A DNA stretch of 62,802 bases, taken from assembly GCA_964510955.1 (NCBI GenBank), contig CAZEDW010000022.1:1-62802 (forward strand), in the 5' to 3' direction. Below the pieces are notes generated by a model, which saw only the letters and a program-made list of their open reading frames with translations, had not been told where the DNA came from and did not search any database. This document shows positions 49,861 to 58,977 of this stretch, in pieces; position 1 is the stretch's first letter, and every line of letters begins with the position of its first letter. This DNA comes from JAFLCM01 sp964510955 (GTDB lineage Bacteria > Planctomycetota > Phycisphaerae > Phycisphaerales > UBA1924). The position numbers were made by a program, and so were the translations under genes.

Positions 49861-50370
49861 CTACGTCCCACAGCCGAACTGGCCCAGCAGCACGGTAAGG
49901 TCCGCGGTATTGATGAAGCCGTCGTGGTTGAGGTCGGCGGGCGAGCCGGGGCAGTGGCAGCCGAAGGCGCCCAAGAGGATGGCGAGGTCGGCGGTGGTGA
50001 CGTGGCCGTCGCCGTTGATGTCCGCGCCGCAACCCGGCGGGACAACGGTAATGACGCCCTGCATCGAGCTGCCGTGGGGCACACAGTAGTAGTGAACGGT
50101 GCCCGGGGAGGTGAACGTGAACGAGAACTGCTCGCCGGCGGAGAACATGGTGCCGTCGAAGAGCCCGCTGGGGATCAGTGTGCCGGGGCCGGTCTGGCTG
50201 GTGGCGGAGTGCTCGATGAAGTCGTTGTTAGTCCAGTGAACACTGTCGCCGACGCTGATGGACAGGACACTGGGCTGGAACTGGAATCCCTCGATGACGA
50301 CCTCGTGCACCGTGCCGTGGGCGAGTGACGCTGAAGCGGCGATGGTGAGCGCGGACAGGTTGATTCTCAT
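49861..50370 (-). CDS. Secreted cupredoxin with dockerin-like tail
   Basis: A 169-residue exported protein. A signal peptide (MRINLSALTIAASASLAHG) is followed by a plastocyanin/azurin-type domain of about 95 residues with all type I copper ligands: His in NDFIEHSATS and Cys, His, Met in YYCVPHGSSMQG. The final 60 residues are two dockerin-like calcium loops (DINGDGHVTTADLAILLGAF and DLNHDGFINTADLTVLLGQF). This fusion of electron-carrier domain and dockerin repeats is unusual. The start is the ATG at 50370; one codon earlier is TTG. It lies 100 bases upstream on the same strand of nothing related; the next gene on the strand is PhoX-like. Confidence 0.8.
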   Translation of the reverse strand: MRINLSALTIAASASLAHGTVHEVVIEGFQFQPSVLSISVGDSVHWTNNDFIEHSATSQTGPGTLIPSGLFDGTMFSAGEQFSFTFTSPGTVHYYCVPHGSSMQGVITVVPPGCGADINGDGHVTTADLAILLGAFGCHCPGSPADLNHDGFINTADLTVLLGQFGCGT

Positions 50371-50471
50371 CAAAGGGGGTCCCTGGAGGCCGGGCGAGTG
50401 GGGGGGGCGAAAGCGCCGACACCGAGGTCAACGGCGGCGGCGCGGGAGTGAGTGTGTTACTCGCGCGAGGC

Positions 50472-52022
50472 TCAGCGGCGACGACGAGTGGCCATGACGC
50501 CGGCGACGGCGAACAGGCCCGCGGCGCCGGGGGTCGGGATGGGGTTGTAGAACGCGAGAAGCTGGCCGCCCTCGACGAGTTCGCCCGAGATGCCGTAGTG
50601 GGCCTGCACGTCGAGGAGGAACCAGCCGTCACCCAGGAGGTCCGAAGCGTCGATAACGCCCGAGGATTCCTCGTCCTGGTTGAAGGGGCTGGTGGCGGGG
50701 GAGTAGTCGCCGAAGCGGGCGGCGTCGTGCATGAGCAGGGGGGTGATGTTGTCGGCGAGGATGTTGTAGTTCCAGATGCGGCCAGAGCGCTGGTTGTTGC
50801 CGACATCCTCCTGAATGATGACGTTGCCGCGGCGGTCCACGGTGATGTTGTCCATCATCTGGCAACCCTCGGTGCCGTCGAGAAGCATGTCGATGCTGCC
50901 TCCGGCGGTGGGGTTGGTGATGTCAGAGAAGCTGAGGCGCCACAGGCGGCTGCGGCCGACGGTGGAGCCGGAGCCGTCGCCGGCGTTGTTGTAGCGGTCG
51001 GTGGTGACGAAGTAGTACTTGGAGGGGTCGGTGGGGTCCCAGCAGCCGTCCTCGGGGCGGAGGAACTCGGTGACCCCGGCGGAGGCCGAGGCGGTTTGGA
51101 GTTGGGCGCCGGTGTTGTTGGAGACGTTCCCGAGGTTGGCCAGGGAGAACGAGGTCCCGCTGGCGATGCCGGTGTTGCGATCCTCGGTGGTGACGCCGCT
51201 GACCTTGATGCCGAAGAGGCCGCCGTTGGTCAGGCCGGCGCGTTCGATGTCGTTGCCGGAGTTGGTCTTGGTGCCGATGTACATGTAGAGCTGGCCAGGG
51301 GTGGAATCATCCTGGCCGATGACGAGCGTCTTGTCCTGGGCGTAGGGGTTGGCGACCGAGTTCTCCCAGGAGAACTTGCCGAGGTGGGGGAGCTGCCAGG
51401 TCTGGTTGGTGCTGGGCCCGGTGATGATGTGGGCGTACGCGCGGCCCTCGGTGCCGTTCTCTTCGCCGTTCATGAAGATGCGGGAGGTGGTTCCCAGGCC
51501 GGAGGCGGGGTTGTAATACGCGGATTCAAGGGCGAGATCGGCGGAGCAGAAGCGGTTCCAGCGCTGGGCGCTGGAGGGGGCGTTGCTCCAGGTGCCGGTG
51601 CCGGAGCTGTACTCGTAGGCATCGGCCGAAGAAGTGTTGTGGTCGCGGCCGGAATTGACCTGCAGGTTCGCCTTGCTGATGTTCCAGCGGGAGACGAAGG
51701 CGCCGGTCTGACCGTGAGCGCGGGCGACGCCGGAGGTGCCGCCGAGCTCGTGGTTCATCATGAGGGTGAAGGTGCCGTCGTTATTGTCGAAGGCGCCGAG
51801 GCCGTCGGGGATGCCGACCATGCGGTAGGTGCCGGAGCCGCTGGCGTGCGCGACGGTATCACCCACGGTGAGTATGGAGGTGACGTTGATGCCCGCCGGG
51901 GCGCCCGGGGCGGGGACGAGGTAGGGGCTGGCCGAGCTGCTGGGCCCGGTCACCTGGGCCGCGTGGGCGGCGCCTGCGAGTGAGGCCAGAACGGCCGCGC
52001 ACAGAGAGGTCTTGCTGGTCAT
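50472..52022 (-). CDS. PhoX-like (DUF839) secreted protein with PEP-CTERM-like tail
   Basis: A 516-residue exported protein. A signal peptide (MTSKTSLCAAVLASLAGAAHA) is followed by a six-bladed-propeller-like domain. DGTFTLMMNHELGGTSGVAR, FMNGEENGTEGRAYA, HLGKFSWENSVANPY, MYIGTKTN and DNITVDRRGNVIIQED are typical of the PhoX/DUF839 group; PhoX proteins bind calcium and iron and cleave phosphate esters. Only part of the active-site set can be checked by eye, so enzymatic activity is unproved. The tail is PTPGAAGLFAVAGVMATRRRR. The start has GGAGA about 8 bases upstream. Confidence 0.75.
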   Translation of the reverse strand: MTSKTSLCAAVLASLAGAAHAAQVTGPSSSASPYLVPAPGAPAGINVTSILTVGDTVAHASGSGTYRMVGIPDGLGAFDNNDGTFTLMMNHELGGTSGVARAHGQTGAFVSRWNISKANLQVNSGRDHNTSSADAYEYSSGTGTWSNAPSSAQRWNRFCSADLALESAYYNPASGLGTTSRIFMNGEENGTEGRAYAHIITGPSTNQTWQLPHLGKFSWENSVANPYAQDKTLVIGQDDSTPGQLYMYIGTKTNSGNDIERAGLTNGGLFGIKVSGVTTEDRNTGIASGTSFSLANLGNVSNNTGAQLQTASASAGVTEFLRPEDGCWDPTDPSKYYFVTTDRYNNAGDGSGSTVGRSRLWRLSFSDITNPTAGGSIDMLLDGTEGCQMMDNITVDRRGNVIIQEDVGNNQRSGRIWNYNILADNITPLLMHDAARFGDYSPATSPFNQDEESSGVIDASDLLGDGWFLLDVQAHYGISGELVEGGQLLAFYNPIPTPGAAGLFAVAGVMATRRRR

Positions 52023-52255
52023 CTTCGCTTCTCCAGTTTGGGAGTTTGAGCAACGGATCGCCTCGGCCCACAGGTAGAGCGAGGCGGGAGAAGGATGCCC
52101 GGCGATCACGAAGTTCCGGCCAGTCCCGCGTGTGGGTTCGCGCAAAAAAACAGTTTCGATTGAGTGAGGCGAGCGGGTCGTGCGAATATCTCGTCAAGAT
52201 TCGGTCGAGCGTCCGGCAGCCCGCTCCCGGAGGTGGAGCGCTCTACGCTTGACGC

Positions 52256-53545
52256 ATGGCGTCCGTAGACCTGTCCAGCAGCCCACGCATCCCGCGGATC
52301 ATTGAGCTGCTCACCGAGATGAGCAGGATCCAGGACCCGACCGAGCTGCAGCGGCGGTTCGCGGTGGGGATCCGCGCGCTGTACCACACGGGCGGGTACA
52401 TCTCGCTGAGCGTCCGCGACCTGCCGGCGGGGTGGTACCGGGTGACGCGGGTGGCGCTGGAGCACCGTCCGCCTCCGGTGTGGACGGACAACTGGAAAAA
52501 CCCCAACGCGATGCCCCTGTACACCGGGGGGTTCCTGGGCTCGATCATCGCCGACGAATCGCCCAAGATCCTGCACCACCTGAACATCAAGGATGATCCG
52601 GTGCTGGGTGATGCGCTGGCGGGGATCGGCTCGGCGATGGCGTTCCCGCTGTTCGACTCGGGGCGGGCGCTGAACTGGGGCGTGCTGCTGCGGGAGGCGC
52701 CCGAGGCGTTTACGCCGGAGGAGATGGAAACGCAGTTGATGCGCGGCAACCTGATCGGCGGGATGGTGCGCAACCTCGTGAACATCCGGCGCATCAACGA
52801 GCTGAACGCCACGCTCAACGAGCAGATGGAGCAGGTGGCGAACATCCAGCGCTCGCTCATCCCGCAGCGGTTGCCGGAGATCGCGGGGGTCGACCTGGCG
52901 GCGAGCTACGTCACGTCGAACCAGGCCGGCGGCGACTATTACGATTTCTTCGACATGGGGCGGGGTGACTGGGGCGTGTTGATCGCGGACGTCTCGGGGC
53001 ACGGGGCCGGCGCGGCGACGGTGATGGCCATGCTCCAGACGATCCTGCACGACTACCAGGACCGCCAGAAGGGGCCCGGGGCGATGCTGGCGCACGCCAA
53101 CCGCAGCCTGCTGAAGAAGAACTTGGACGGCAGCTTCGTGACGGCGTTCATGGGAGTTCTCAGCGCCGACCGCCGGCGCATGACCTTCGCCAACGCGGGG
53201 CACCTGCACCCGGCGGTGCGGGGCAAGGACCGCGCGGTGCGCGAGATCGTCGGGGTGGGCGGGCTGCCCCTGGGCATCATGGACGACGCGGAGTATGCGA
53301 CCGAGGCCGCGACACTCTCGCCCGGTGAGTCGGCGGTGCTGTACACCGACGGCATCACCGAGGCGTTCAGCCCGCCGCCGGAGCGTCAGATGTTCGGGAG
53401 CGGGCGCCTGCGCTCGAGCATCGGGTCGACCGCGGGCGACCCGGCGTCGCTGATCGACGCGATCCACAGCGACCTGTTCGAGCACACGCAGACGATGAAC
53501 CGCGAGGACGACCAGACGATCGTGGCGTTGAAGGTGCGGGAATGA
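52256..53545 (+). CDS. GAF-like plus SpoIIE/RsbU-type PP2C phosphatase
   Basis: A 429-residue signalling protein. An N-terminal sensor region of about 170 residues (GAF-like), a short coiled link (INELNATLNEQMEQVANIQR), and a C-terminal PP2C-type serine phosphatase with metal sites GGDYYDFFDM, IADVSGHGAGAATVMAML and REDDQTIVALKV. Such proteins dephosphorylate anti-sigma-factor antagonists (RsbV-like) in partner-switching stress control. No RsbW/RsbV pair is next to it. The stop overlaps the YkgJ-like start (ATGA). Confidence 0.88.
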   Translation: MASVDLSSSPRIPRIIELLTEMSRIQDPTELQRRFAVGIRALYHTGGYISLSVRDLPAGWYRVTRVALEHRPPPVWTDNWKNPNAMPLYTGGFLGSIIADESPKILHHLNIKDDPVLGDALAGIGSAMAFPLFDSGRALNWGVLLREAPEAFTPEEMETQLMRGNLIGGMVRNLVNIRRINELNATLNEQMEQVANIQRSLIPQRLPEIAGVDLAASYVTSNQAGGDYYDFFDMGRGDWGVLIADVSGHGAGAATVMAMLQTILHDYQDRQKGPGAMLAHANRSLLKKNLDGSFVTAFMGVLSADRRRMTFANAGHLHPAVRGKDRAVREIVGVGGLPLGIMDDAEYATEAATLSPGESAVLYTDGITEAFSPPPERQMFGSGRLRSSIGSTAGDPASLIDAIHSDLFEHTQTMNREDDQTIVALKVRE

Positions 53546-54018
53546 GCACGGGGGGCGCGATGGGAGATTGGTTCGAGCCAGAGGGGCTGCGGTTCGAGTG
53601 CACCATGTGCGGCGCGTGCTGCTCGGGGGGCGAGGGGTTCGTGCTGTTCTCGCGCGAGGAGGGCGAGGCGATCGCGCGCCGGCTTGGCGTGACGGTGGGG
53701 GAGTTCACGGAGCGGTACACGCACCGGACGCCGGCGGGGCAGTCGCTGCGCGAGATCCAGACGCCTCACGGCCTGGACTGTATTTTTCTGGACCGGGCGA
53801 GCGTGCCCGGGAAAGCGGTGTGCTCGCTGTACGAAGACCGCCCGGCGCAGTGCCGGACGTTCCCGTTCTGGCCCGAGCACATCAGGTCGCCGCGCTCGTG
53901 GCAGAAGCTCGGCCGGGCCTGTGAGGGCGTCGGTCGCGGGGGTTTCGTGCCGGTCGAGGCGGTGCGAGTGGAGCGAGAGAAGCAGCGGGCGGTGGATGCG
54001 AGGCGAACCGGGGCGTAA
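53542..54018 (+). CDS. YkgJ-family cysteine-cluster protein
   Basis: A 158-residue protein with the Cys-cluster fold: FECTMCGACCSGGEGFV (CxxCGxCC), DCIFLD, CSLYEDRPAQCRTFPFWP. The eight or so Cys probably bind zinc or an iron-sulphur cluster; function is unknown for most members. Translation is coupled to the SpoIIE-type phosphatase by a 4-base overlap, so a shared pathway is plausible. Confidence 0.88.
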   Translation: MSTGGAMGDWFEPEGLRFECTMCGACCSGGEGFVLFSREEGEAIARRLGVTVGEFTERYTHRTPAGQSLREIQTPHGLDCIFLDRASVPGKAVCSLYEDRPAQCRTFPFWPEHIRSPRSWQKLGRACEGVGRGGFVPVEAVRVEREKQRAVDARRTGA

Positions 54019-54164
54019 CGGGGGGCGGCCGCGCAGGCCCGGGCTTTTTCCGCCCGGGCGCGAACCGGCGGCCCGAACAGGCGTCAAACGGGCTGCCTCG
54101 GCGTACCATCGGGGCTTTGCCCGCCGAGCGCGCGGGATGGGTGTCGGACGCTGGGTGCCCTTGA

Positions 54165-56108
54165 ATGCCGGAAGAGAACTTGATCACCAAACTTCGATTC
54201 GGACTGGTTGCGTTGCTGACGGTGGCGTGCGCGCTGATGGGGCCGGCGGGGTGCGAGAGCGGGCCGCCGCGCAAGGCCAAGCAGGTGCGGGTGATCAACC
54301 GCGACGTGGCGCCGATCCTGCGCAACACGATCGGCGCCGAGGCGTCGATGTCCGGGAGCGAGCCGATCATCGTGACGGGTTACGGGCTGGTGGTGGGGCT
54401 GAACGGCGCGGGGTCGAACGACGTTCCGCTGCCGGTGCGGTCGTACATGGTGGACGAGATGACGCGGATGGGGGTGGGCAAGGAGCGGGGCTCGCTGCCC
54501 GGGGTGACGCCGGAGCAACTGCTGGACGATCCGAACACGGCGGTGGTGGTGGTGCAGGCGGTGATCCCGCCGGGGGCGCCGGAGGGATGGACGTTTGATG
54601 TCCGCATCGACGCGGTGCCCGGGTCGTCGACCAAGAGCCTTGAGGGGGGGATGCTGTGGACGACCGAGCTGCGCCGGGGCATCGTGACGCCCGGCGGCCC
54701 GGCGACGCCGGCGATCGCGACGGCGTACGGGCCGGTGTTCACCAACCCGTTCGCCAAGCCGGGGGGCGAGGATGTTGAGGCGGTGGATCGGCGCACCGGG
54801 TTTGTGATCGGGGGCGGCAAGGTGGTGGCGCCCTGGCCGCTGGTGCTGCTGCTGGATTCGCCGTCGCACGCGCGGGCGCGGGCGATGACGGCGGCGGTGA
54901 ACGCGAGGTTCCCGCGCGGGTCCAACCCCAAGCCGACGGCGCGGGGCGTGAATGAAGACACCGTCGAGGTGAACATCCCGGCGAAGTACCGTGAGAAGCC
55001 CGAGGTCTTCGCGGCGCTGCTGAAGCACACGCGGATCGACCAGCAGTTCCCCGAGGACATCGCGGCGCGGTACGTCGAGACGATCAAGGAGCAGCCCGAA
55101 CTGGCGGAGGACCTTTCGTGGAGCCTGGCGGCGCTGGGCGAGCTGGCGATCCCGTACTGCCGCAAGCTGTACGACTACCCGGAGCTGGTTCCGCGTCTGG
55201 CGGGGCTGCAGGCCGGCGCCAGGCTGGGCGACGCCACGGTGCTGGGGCCGTTCCAGCAGATCATCGACGCCGGCCCTTCGCCCACCCGAACGGCGATGAT
55301 CGGCCTTTTGGGCGAGCTGCCGGCGGACCCGAAGGTGAACAACTACCTCCGGCGGCTTCTGGACTCGGCGGACCTCAGCGTGCGGGTGGCGGCGTACGAA
55401 GCGCTCGACAAGCGGAACGACGGGGTCATCCAGCGCACGCTGGTGGCCGGCAAGTTTCAGCTCTACACCGTTCCCAGCGCCGAACCGACGGTGTACATCA
55501 CCCAGCAGAAATCGGCGCGGATCGTGATCTTCGGCGAGGCGCTGAGCCTCAATCAGCCGAGCTTTGTTTCGGGGTGGGACGGGCGGCTGATGATCGACGC
55601 CAAGGGCGGCAAGAAGGTCCAGGTGTTCTACCGCGATGACAAGGGCCGGGGCACGCTGACGGGCGAGGTGGACCCTTCGCTGACGGCGCTGATCCGGTAC
55701 ATGGCGCACAAGCCGACGCCCGACAGCCCGGAGCCGGGGCTCGACTTCAGCTATTCGCAGACGGTCAGCGCGCTGGCCGAGCTGGTCCGGGGCGGGTGCG
55801 TCACGGCGCCGATCGTGCCCGAGCAGGACAAGCTCGCGCTGGAGCTGCTGCGGGCCCAGGCCACGCGGATGGCCGAGGAGCGCCCGGAACTGTCGCCCGA
55901 TGGGCCGGTCGAGGCACTGCCTGCGCCGGGCTCGGCGCAGGCGGGCGCGGGCAAGGCGGACGATGCATCGGCCCCGGCGCCAGCGGTCAAGCCGCTGAGC
56001 AAGCCGGTGCTCGCCGGTGAGCCCGAGCCGCGTCTGCCCGATCCGGAGCGCGAGAAGCGGAAGGCCAAGTACGTCGTGCCGCTGAACCCGGCGCCGAAGA
56101 AGAACTGA
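54165..56108 (+). CDS. FlgI-like lipoprotein with HEAT-like repeats
   Basis: A 647-residue envelope protein. An N-terminal lipoprotein signal (LVALLTVACALMGPAGC) is followed by a region resembling flagellar P-ring protein FlgI: IIVTGYGLVVGLNGAGSND matches its GYGLVVGLNGTGD signature, and DVRIDAVPGSSTKSLEGGML its second conserved block. After about residue 240 the similarity stops; helical repeats (about 300-420, e.g. TRTAMIGLLGELPADPKVNN) follow, then a beta region and a Pro/Ala-rich C-terminus ending KYVVPLNPAPKKN. No flagellar gene is nearby. Probably a reused FlgI domain in another envelope ring or channel; function unknown. Confidence 0.7.
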   Translation: MPEENLITKLRFGLVALLTVACALMGPAGCESGPPRKAKQVRVINRDVAPILRNTIGAEASMSGSEPIIVTGYGLVVGLNGAGSNDVPLPVRSYMVDEMTRMGVGKERGSLPGVTPEQLLDDPNTAVVVVQAVIPPGAPEGWTFDVRIDAVPGSSTKSLEGGMLWTTELRRGIVTPGGPATPAIATAYGPVFTNPFAKPGGEDVEAVDRRTGFVIGGGKVVAPWPLVLLLDSPSHARARAMTAAVNARFPRGSNPKPTARGVNEDTVEVNIPAKYREKPEVFAALLKHTRIDQQFPEDIAARYVETIKEQPELAEDLSWSLAALGELAIPYCRKLYDYPELVPRLAGLQAGARLGDATVLGPFQQIIDAGPSPTRTAMIGLLGELPADPKVNNYLRRLLDSADLSVRVAAYEALDKRNDGVIQRTLVAGKFQLYTVPSAEPTVYITQQKSARIVIFGEALSLNQPSFVSGWDGRLMIDAKGGKKVQVFYRDDKGRGTLTGEVDPSLTALIRYMAHKPTPDSPEPGLDFSYSQTVSALAELVRGGCVTAPIVPEQDKLALELLRAQATRMAEERPELSPDGPVEALPAPGSAQAGAGKADDASAPAPAVKPLSKPVLAGEPEPRLPDPEREKRKAKYVVPLNPAPKKN

Positions 56109-56117
56109 ACCGGCTGC

Positions 56118-56588
56118 TCACTTGCGCTGCCCGATGAGCACGCAGTAGCCGTCGGGGTCGTGCACGCGGACTTCACCGGCGGGCATGTAGGGCGGGCGCA
56201 TCACGGTGGAAACGACACCCCGGGGCGACGGCGTTCGCCAGGGGCTTGAGGGCGTGTCGTCGGGTTGTCCGTAGAAGTCCCCGCCGTTGCGCAGGCCGGC
56301 GCCGAGCAGCCGGTCGCGCAGAGCCGCGACGTTGTCGGCGTACATGTAGAAAAGCACCGCCTGCTGGGCGGGGTCGACCGGGCCGTCGGCGAGCGCGAAC
56401 ATGAGCTCGGGGCGGTACGAGACCATCATCGCCCAGCGCAGCCGCCCGGCGGCGTTCGGCAGAGAATCCGCGGCGGCGAGGCCCAGCAGGCTGTAGAAAT
56501 CGACCGAGCGTTCGACGTCTGCCACGTGCGCCATCGGGACCAGGTTGCGGGCGCGATCGGGTCCGATGGTGAGGTTGACTGACGTCAT
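56118..56588 (-). CDS. VOC/glyoxalase-family protein
   Basis: A 156-residue VOC-fold protein with two beta-alpha-beta-beta-beta units: NLVPMAHVADVERSVDFYSL at the start and VRHDPDGYCVLIGQ-type end (read as VRVHDPDGYCVLIG). Family members include glyoxalases, dioxygenases and antibiotic-binding proteins; metal ligands cannot be assigned with certainty. It is convergent with the FlgI-like gene, ten bases apart. Confidence 0.8.
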   Translation of the reverse strand: MTSVNLTIGPDRARNLVPMAHVADVERSVDFYSLLGLAAADSLPNAAGRLRWAMMVSYRPELMFALADGPVDPAQQAVLFYMYADNVAALRDRLLGAGLRNGGDFYGQPDDTPSSPWRTPSPRGVVSTVMRPPYMPAGEVRVHDPDGYCVLIGQRK

Positions 56589-56625
56589 GCCCGTGCTACC
56601 CCTGCGGTTCCGGGCGGGTTGCGGC

Positions 56626-57408
56626 TCAGGGGCACGGCGTGCCGAAGGACGCGAGGAAGATGGTCAGGTCTGCGGTGTTGACCACGCCGTCGTTGTTGAA
56701 GTCGCCGTTCGCCGGGCCGGACGCCGATGAGCCGAACCTCGCGAGGAAGATGGTCAGGTCGGCGGTGTTGATGGTGCGGTCACCGTTGAGGTCGGTCGGG
56801 CACGGGGGTGGGACGACGTTGAAGCGGACCGTGACCGGGGTTGAGTCGGTGTAGACGCTGTTGGCGTCCCAGACGATGAAGGTGAGGTCGTACACGCCGT
56901 AGGTGCTGAAGGCGTAGCCCTGGGCGTGGTTGTGGTCGCCCGGGGGTGTGCCGAATGAGCGTGCCGGGCGCGAGGCGCCGTTGGAAACGCCGGAGGGGAT
57001 GAACGCGCCGGTGCCGCTGTCGAACACGCCCCAGGCTGCCAGCGAGCCCGTCGGCGGCGTGCCGGAAACGGGCGTGACGGCGGCGAGCTCCCACCCGAAA
57101 TCGCCGTTGTCGAGACGCCCGGTGGCGAAGTAGAAATCGCTGGTGAGCAACACCTCGTTGCTCGCATACCAGCCGGTGAGCGGGCCGGTTGTGAGCTTGT
57201 TGGTAAGGTTGTAGACGGCGATCTGGCCGCTCTTCAACAAGCGTCCTGCTGAGATCGTGTACGCGGTCTCGCCGGCGAGGTAGCCGGCCCTGATAACGCA
57301 CTGGCCGGCGGTGGTGTCGACGGTCAGGTGGTTGTGGGCGCCGCGGGCAAGGGGAGCCGCGAGGGCGATCACGCCGAGGCAGGGGATGAGCCGAGTTCGT
57401 GAGTGCAT
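56626..57408 (-). CDS. Secreted surface protein with dockerin-like tail (paralogue of next gene)
   Basis: A 260-residue exported protein: signal peptide (MHSRTRLIPCLGVIALAAPL), HNHLTVDTTAG start of the mature part, TSDFYFATGRLDNGDFGWEL in the middle, and YDLTFIVWDANSVYTDSTPV near the end of the domain. This resembles actinobacterial/planctomycete surface-anchored domain repeats (from memory). The last 60 residues carry two dockerin-like loops (DLNGDRTINTADLTIFLARF and DFNNDGVVNTADLTIFLASF). Its domain is clearly homologous to that of the gene at 57516. Confidence 0.75.
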   Translation of the reverse strand: MHSRTRLIPCLGVIALAAPLARGAHNHLTVDTTAGQCVIRAGYLAGETAYTISAGRLLKSGQIAVYNLTNKLTTGPLTGWYASNEVLLTSDFYFATGRLDNGDFGWELAAVTPVSGTPPTGSLAAWGVFDSGTGAFIPSGVSNGASRPARSFGTPPGDHNHAQGYAFSTYGVYDLTFIVWDANSVYTDSTPVTVRFNVVPPPCPTDLNGDRTINTADLTIFLARFGSSASGPANGDFNNDGVVNTADLTIFLASFGTPCP

Positions 57409-57515
57409 GGTTTCACCCTTGGGGTGTGTGATGAGGGAGCGTGTCGGCGGGATGGGCGCCCCGGGCGGCGCGAACACAACCGTCCGGGGCGCATGATCTC
57501 GCCGGCGCGCCGGGA

Positions 57516-58175
57516 TCAGCGGCGGCGTCGCGAAGGCAAGGCGAGGGCAGCAAGCGCGAGGGCGCCGGCGCCGGGCGATGGGATGACGTTAAACGTCACC
57601 GTCACGGGTTCGGAGTCGGCGTAGCGCCCGTTGCTGTCCCAGGCGATGAAGGTGACGTCGTACAGGCCGGGCGCCGAGAAGGCGTAGCCCTGCTCGTGAT
57701 CGTGGCCGGCGATGCCGGAGTCGAACGAGCGGCCAAGGCGCGTGCCGGCGTCGCTGAACGCAGACGGGGTGTACGGCTCGACGCCGTCTTTCTCGAAGAA
57801 ATCACCCCAGGCGACGACGGTGCCGCCGCGGTCGATGGAGGCGATGGCGGCGAGCTCCCACTGGAAGTTGCCGCCGTCGAGGCGTCCGGTGGCGAAGTAG
57901 AAGTCGCTGGTGAGCAGCAGTTCATCACCGGCGTACCAGCCGGTGGAGGGGCCGGAGTCGGTGAGCTGGACGTCGACGTCGAAAACCATGGGGCTGCCGT
58001 CCATGAGCAGGCGTCCGCCCGCGATGGACATGCTTGAATCTGCGGGGAGGTACCCGGCGCGGATCTGGACGGCGTCGCCGGCGGCGCCCGAGGCGGTGTC
58101 GACGGTCAGGTGGATGTGGGCGAGCGCGGGGGAAGCGGCCAGCGCGAGGGCGGCTGCGGTGAGTACAAACTTCAT
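57516..58175 (-). CDS. Secreted surface protein with PEP-CTERM-like tail (paralogue of previous gene)
   Basis: A 219-residue exported protein. HIHLTVDTASG, TSDFYFATGRLDGGNFQWEL and YDVTFIAWDSNGRYADSEPV align with the neighbouring 56626-57408 protein over about 190 residues. The tail differs: instead of dockerin loops it ends with IPSPGAGALALAALALPSRRRR, a PEP-CTERM-like sorting tail. GGAGA lies 10-12 bases before the ATG. The two genes are adjacent on the same strand, so they arose by tandem duplication followed by exchange of the tail, or the reverse. Confidence 0.8.
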   Translation of the reverse strand: MKFVLTAAALALAASPALAHIHLTVDTASGAAGDAVQIRAGYLPADSSMSIAGGRLLMDGSPMVFDVDVQLTDSGPSTGWYAGDELLLTSDFYFATGRLDGGNFQWELAAIASIDRGGTVVAWGDFFEKDGVEPYTPSAFSDAGTRLGRSFDSGIAGHDHEQGYAFSAPGLYDVTFIAWDSNGRYADSEPVTVTFNVIPSPGAGALALAALALPSRRRR

Positions 58176-58247
58176 CGATGCATCTCCTTCTCCTCCAGCG
58201 GGCGGTTTCCCGGGGAGGTGTTTCATTGCGTTTGATGCGGCGGCGCG

Positions 58248-58946
58248 TCAGCGGGCCGTCGCGGGGTCGAACGGGCTGGTGGCGGGGCTGAAGGAACCTG
58301 AAAGATCGCTCCAGGGCCACGACGTGGCGTGCCCGTCGACGAACAAGAAGTTGCCCGCGCCCTGGTGCCGGGTGACGGCGACCTGGGTGCGGAGGTCTTC
58401 GGCGTTCTGGAACTGGTGTGTATTGAGGTGATCGACGGTGCCGTCGCCTTCTGGTTCGTAGAGGTAGATGGTCACGCACGGGCGGGGCACGAGCGCCACG
58501 CGTTCGTAGGATCGCGTGCGTCCGCCTGGCAGCGGTGTGCGGGTGACGGGGTCGTAGTCAACGCCGGGGGTGAGGGGCTCGAAGTGCTCGTTGGTGGCGT
58601 AGCTGGTCAGGCGCTGGTCTTTGTAGGGGTCGAGGGGGCACTTTCGGAACGCGGGCGGGACGCCGTATTCCTGCAGGCTGTTGAGCCACGAGGTCTTCCT
58701 GGCGAGCGAGCCGGTGGTGTGGCTGGAGAGCGGGAAGTGGCTGTCGAAGTCGCTGTAGTACATCACCACCGACTGCCCGATGGAGCGCAGGCCCGAGAGG
58801 CACTGCGCGTCCGACGCGGCTTTTCTGGCCGCGCTCAGCGCGGGCAGCAGGATCGACATCAGCAGTGAGACCACCGCGATGACGACCAGCAGCTCGATGA
58901 GCGTGAAGGCGCAGCGCCGGCGCGGGCCGGCGCGTTGGATAGGCAT
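58248..58946 (-). CDS. Type II secretion/type IV prepilin-like protein (H-X9-DG family)
   Basis: A 232-residue protein with prepilin leader RRRCAFTLIELLVVIAVV (cleavage before Phe, Glu at +5), a helix through about residue 40, and a beta C-domain. At the end is HQGAGNFLFVDGHA, the H-X9-DG signature of prepilin-like proteins abundant in planctomycetes (DUF1559-like). Function is unclear; they are thought to form surface fibres or help secretion. The GspE-like ATPase in this window is not close by. Confidence 0.85.
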   Translation of the reverse strand: MPIQRAGPRRRCAFTLIELLVVIAVVSLLMSILLPALSAARKAASDAQCLSGLRSIGQSVVMYYSDFDSHFPLSSHTTGSLARKTSWLNSLQEYGVPPAFRKCPLDPYKDQRLTSYATNEHFEPLTPGVDYDPVTRTPLPGGRTRSYERVALVPRPCVTIYLYEPEGDGTVDHLNTHQFQNAEDLRTQVAVTRHQGAGNFLFVDGHATSWPWSDLSGSFSPATSPFDPATAR

Positions 58947-58977
58947 GTGGGACCTCGCGGGTCGGAGGCTCGATCGA

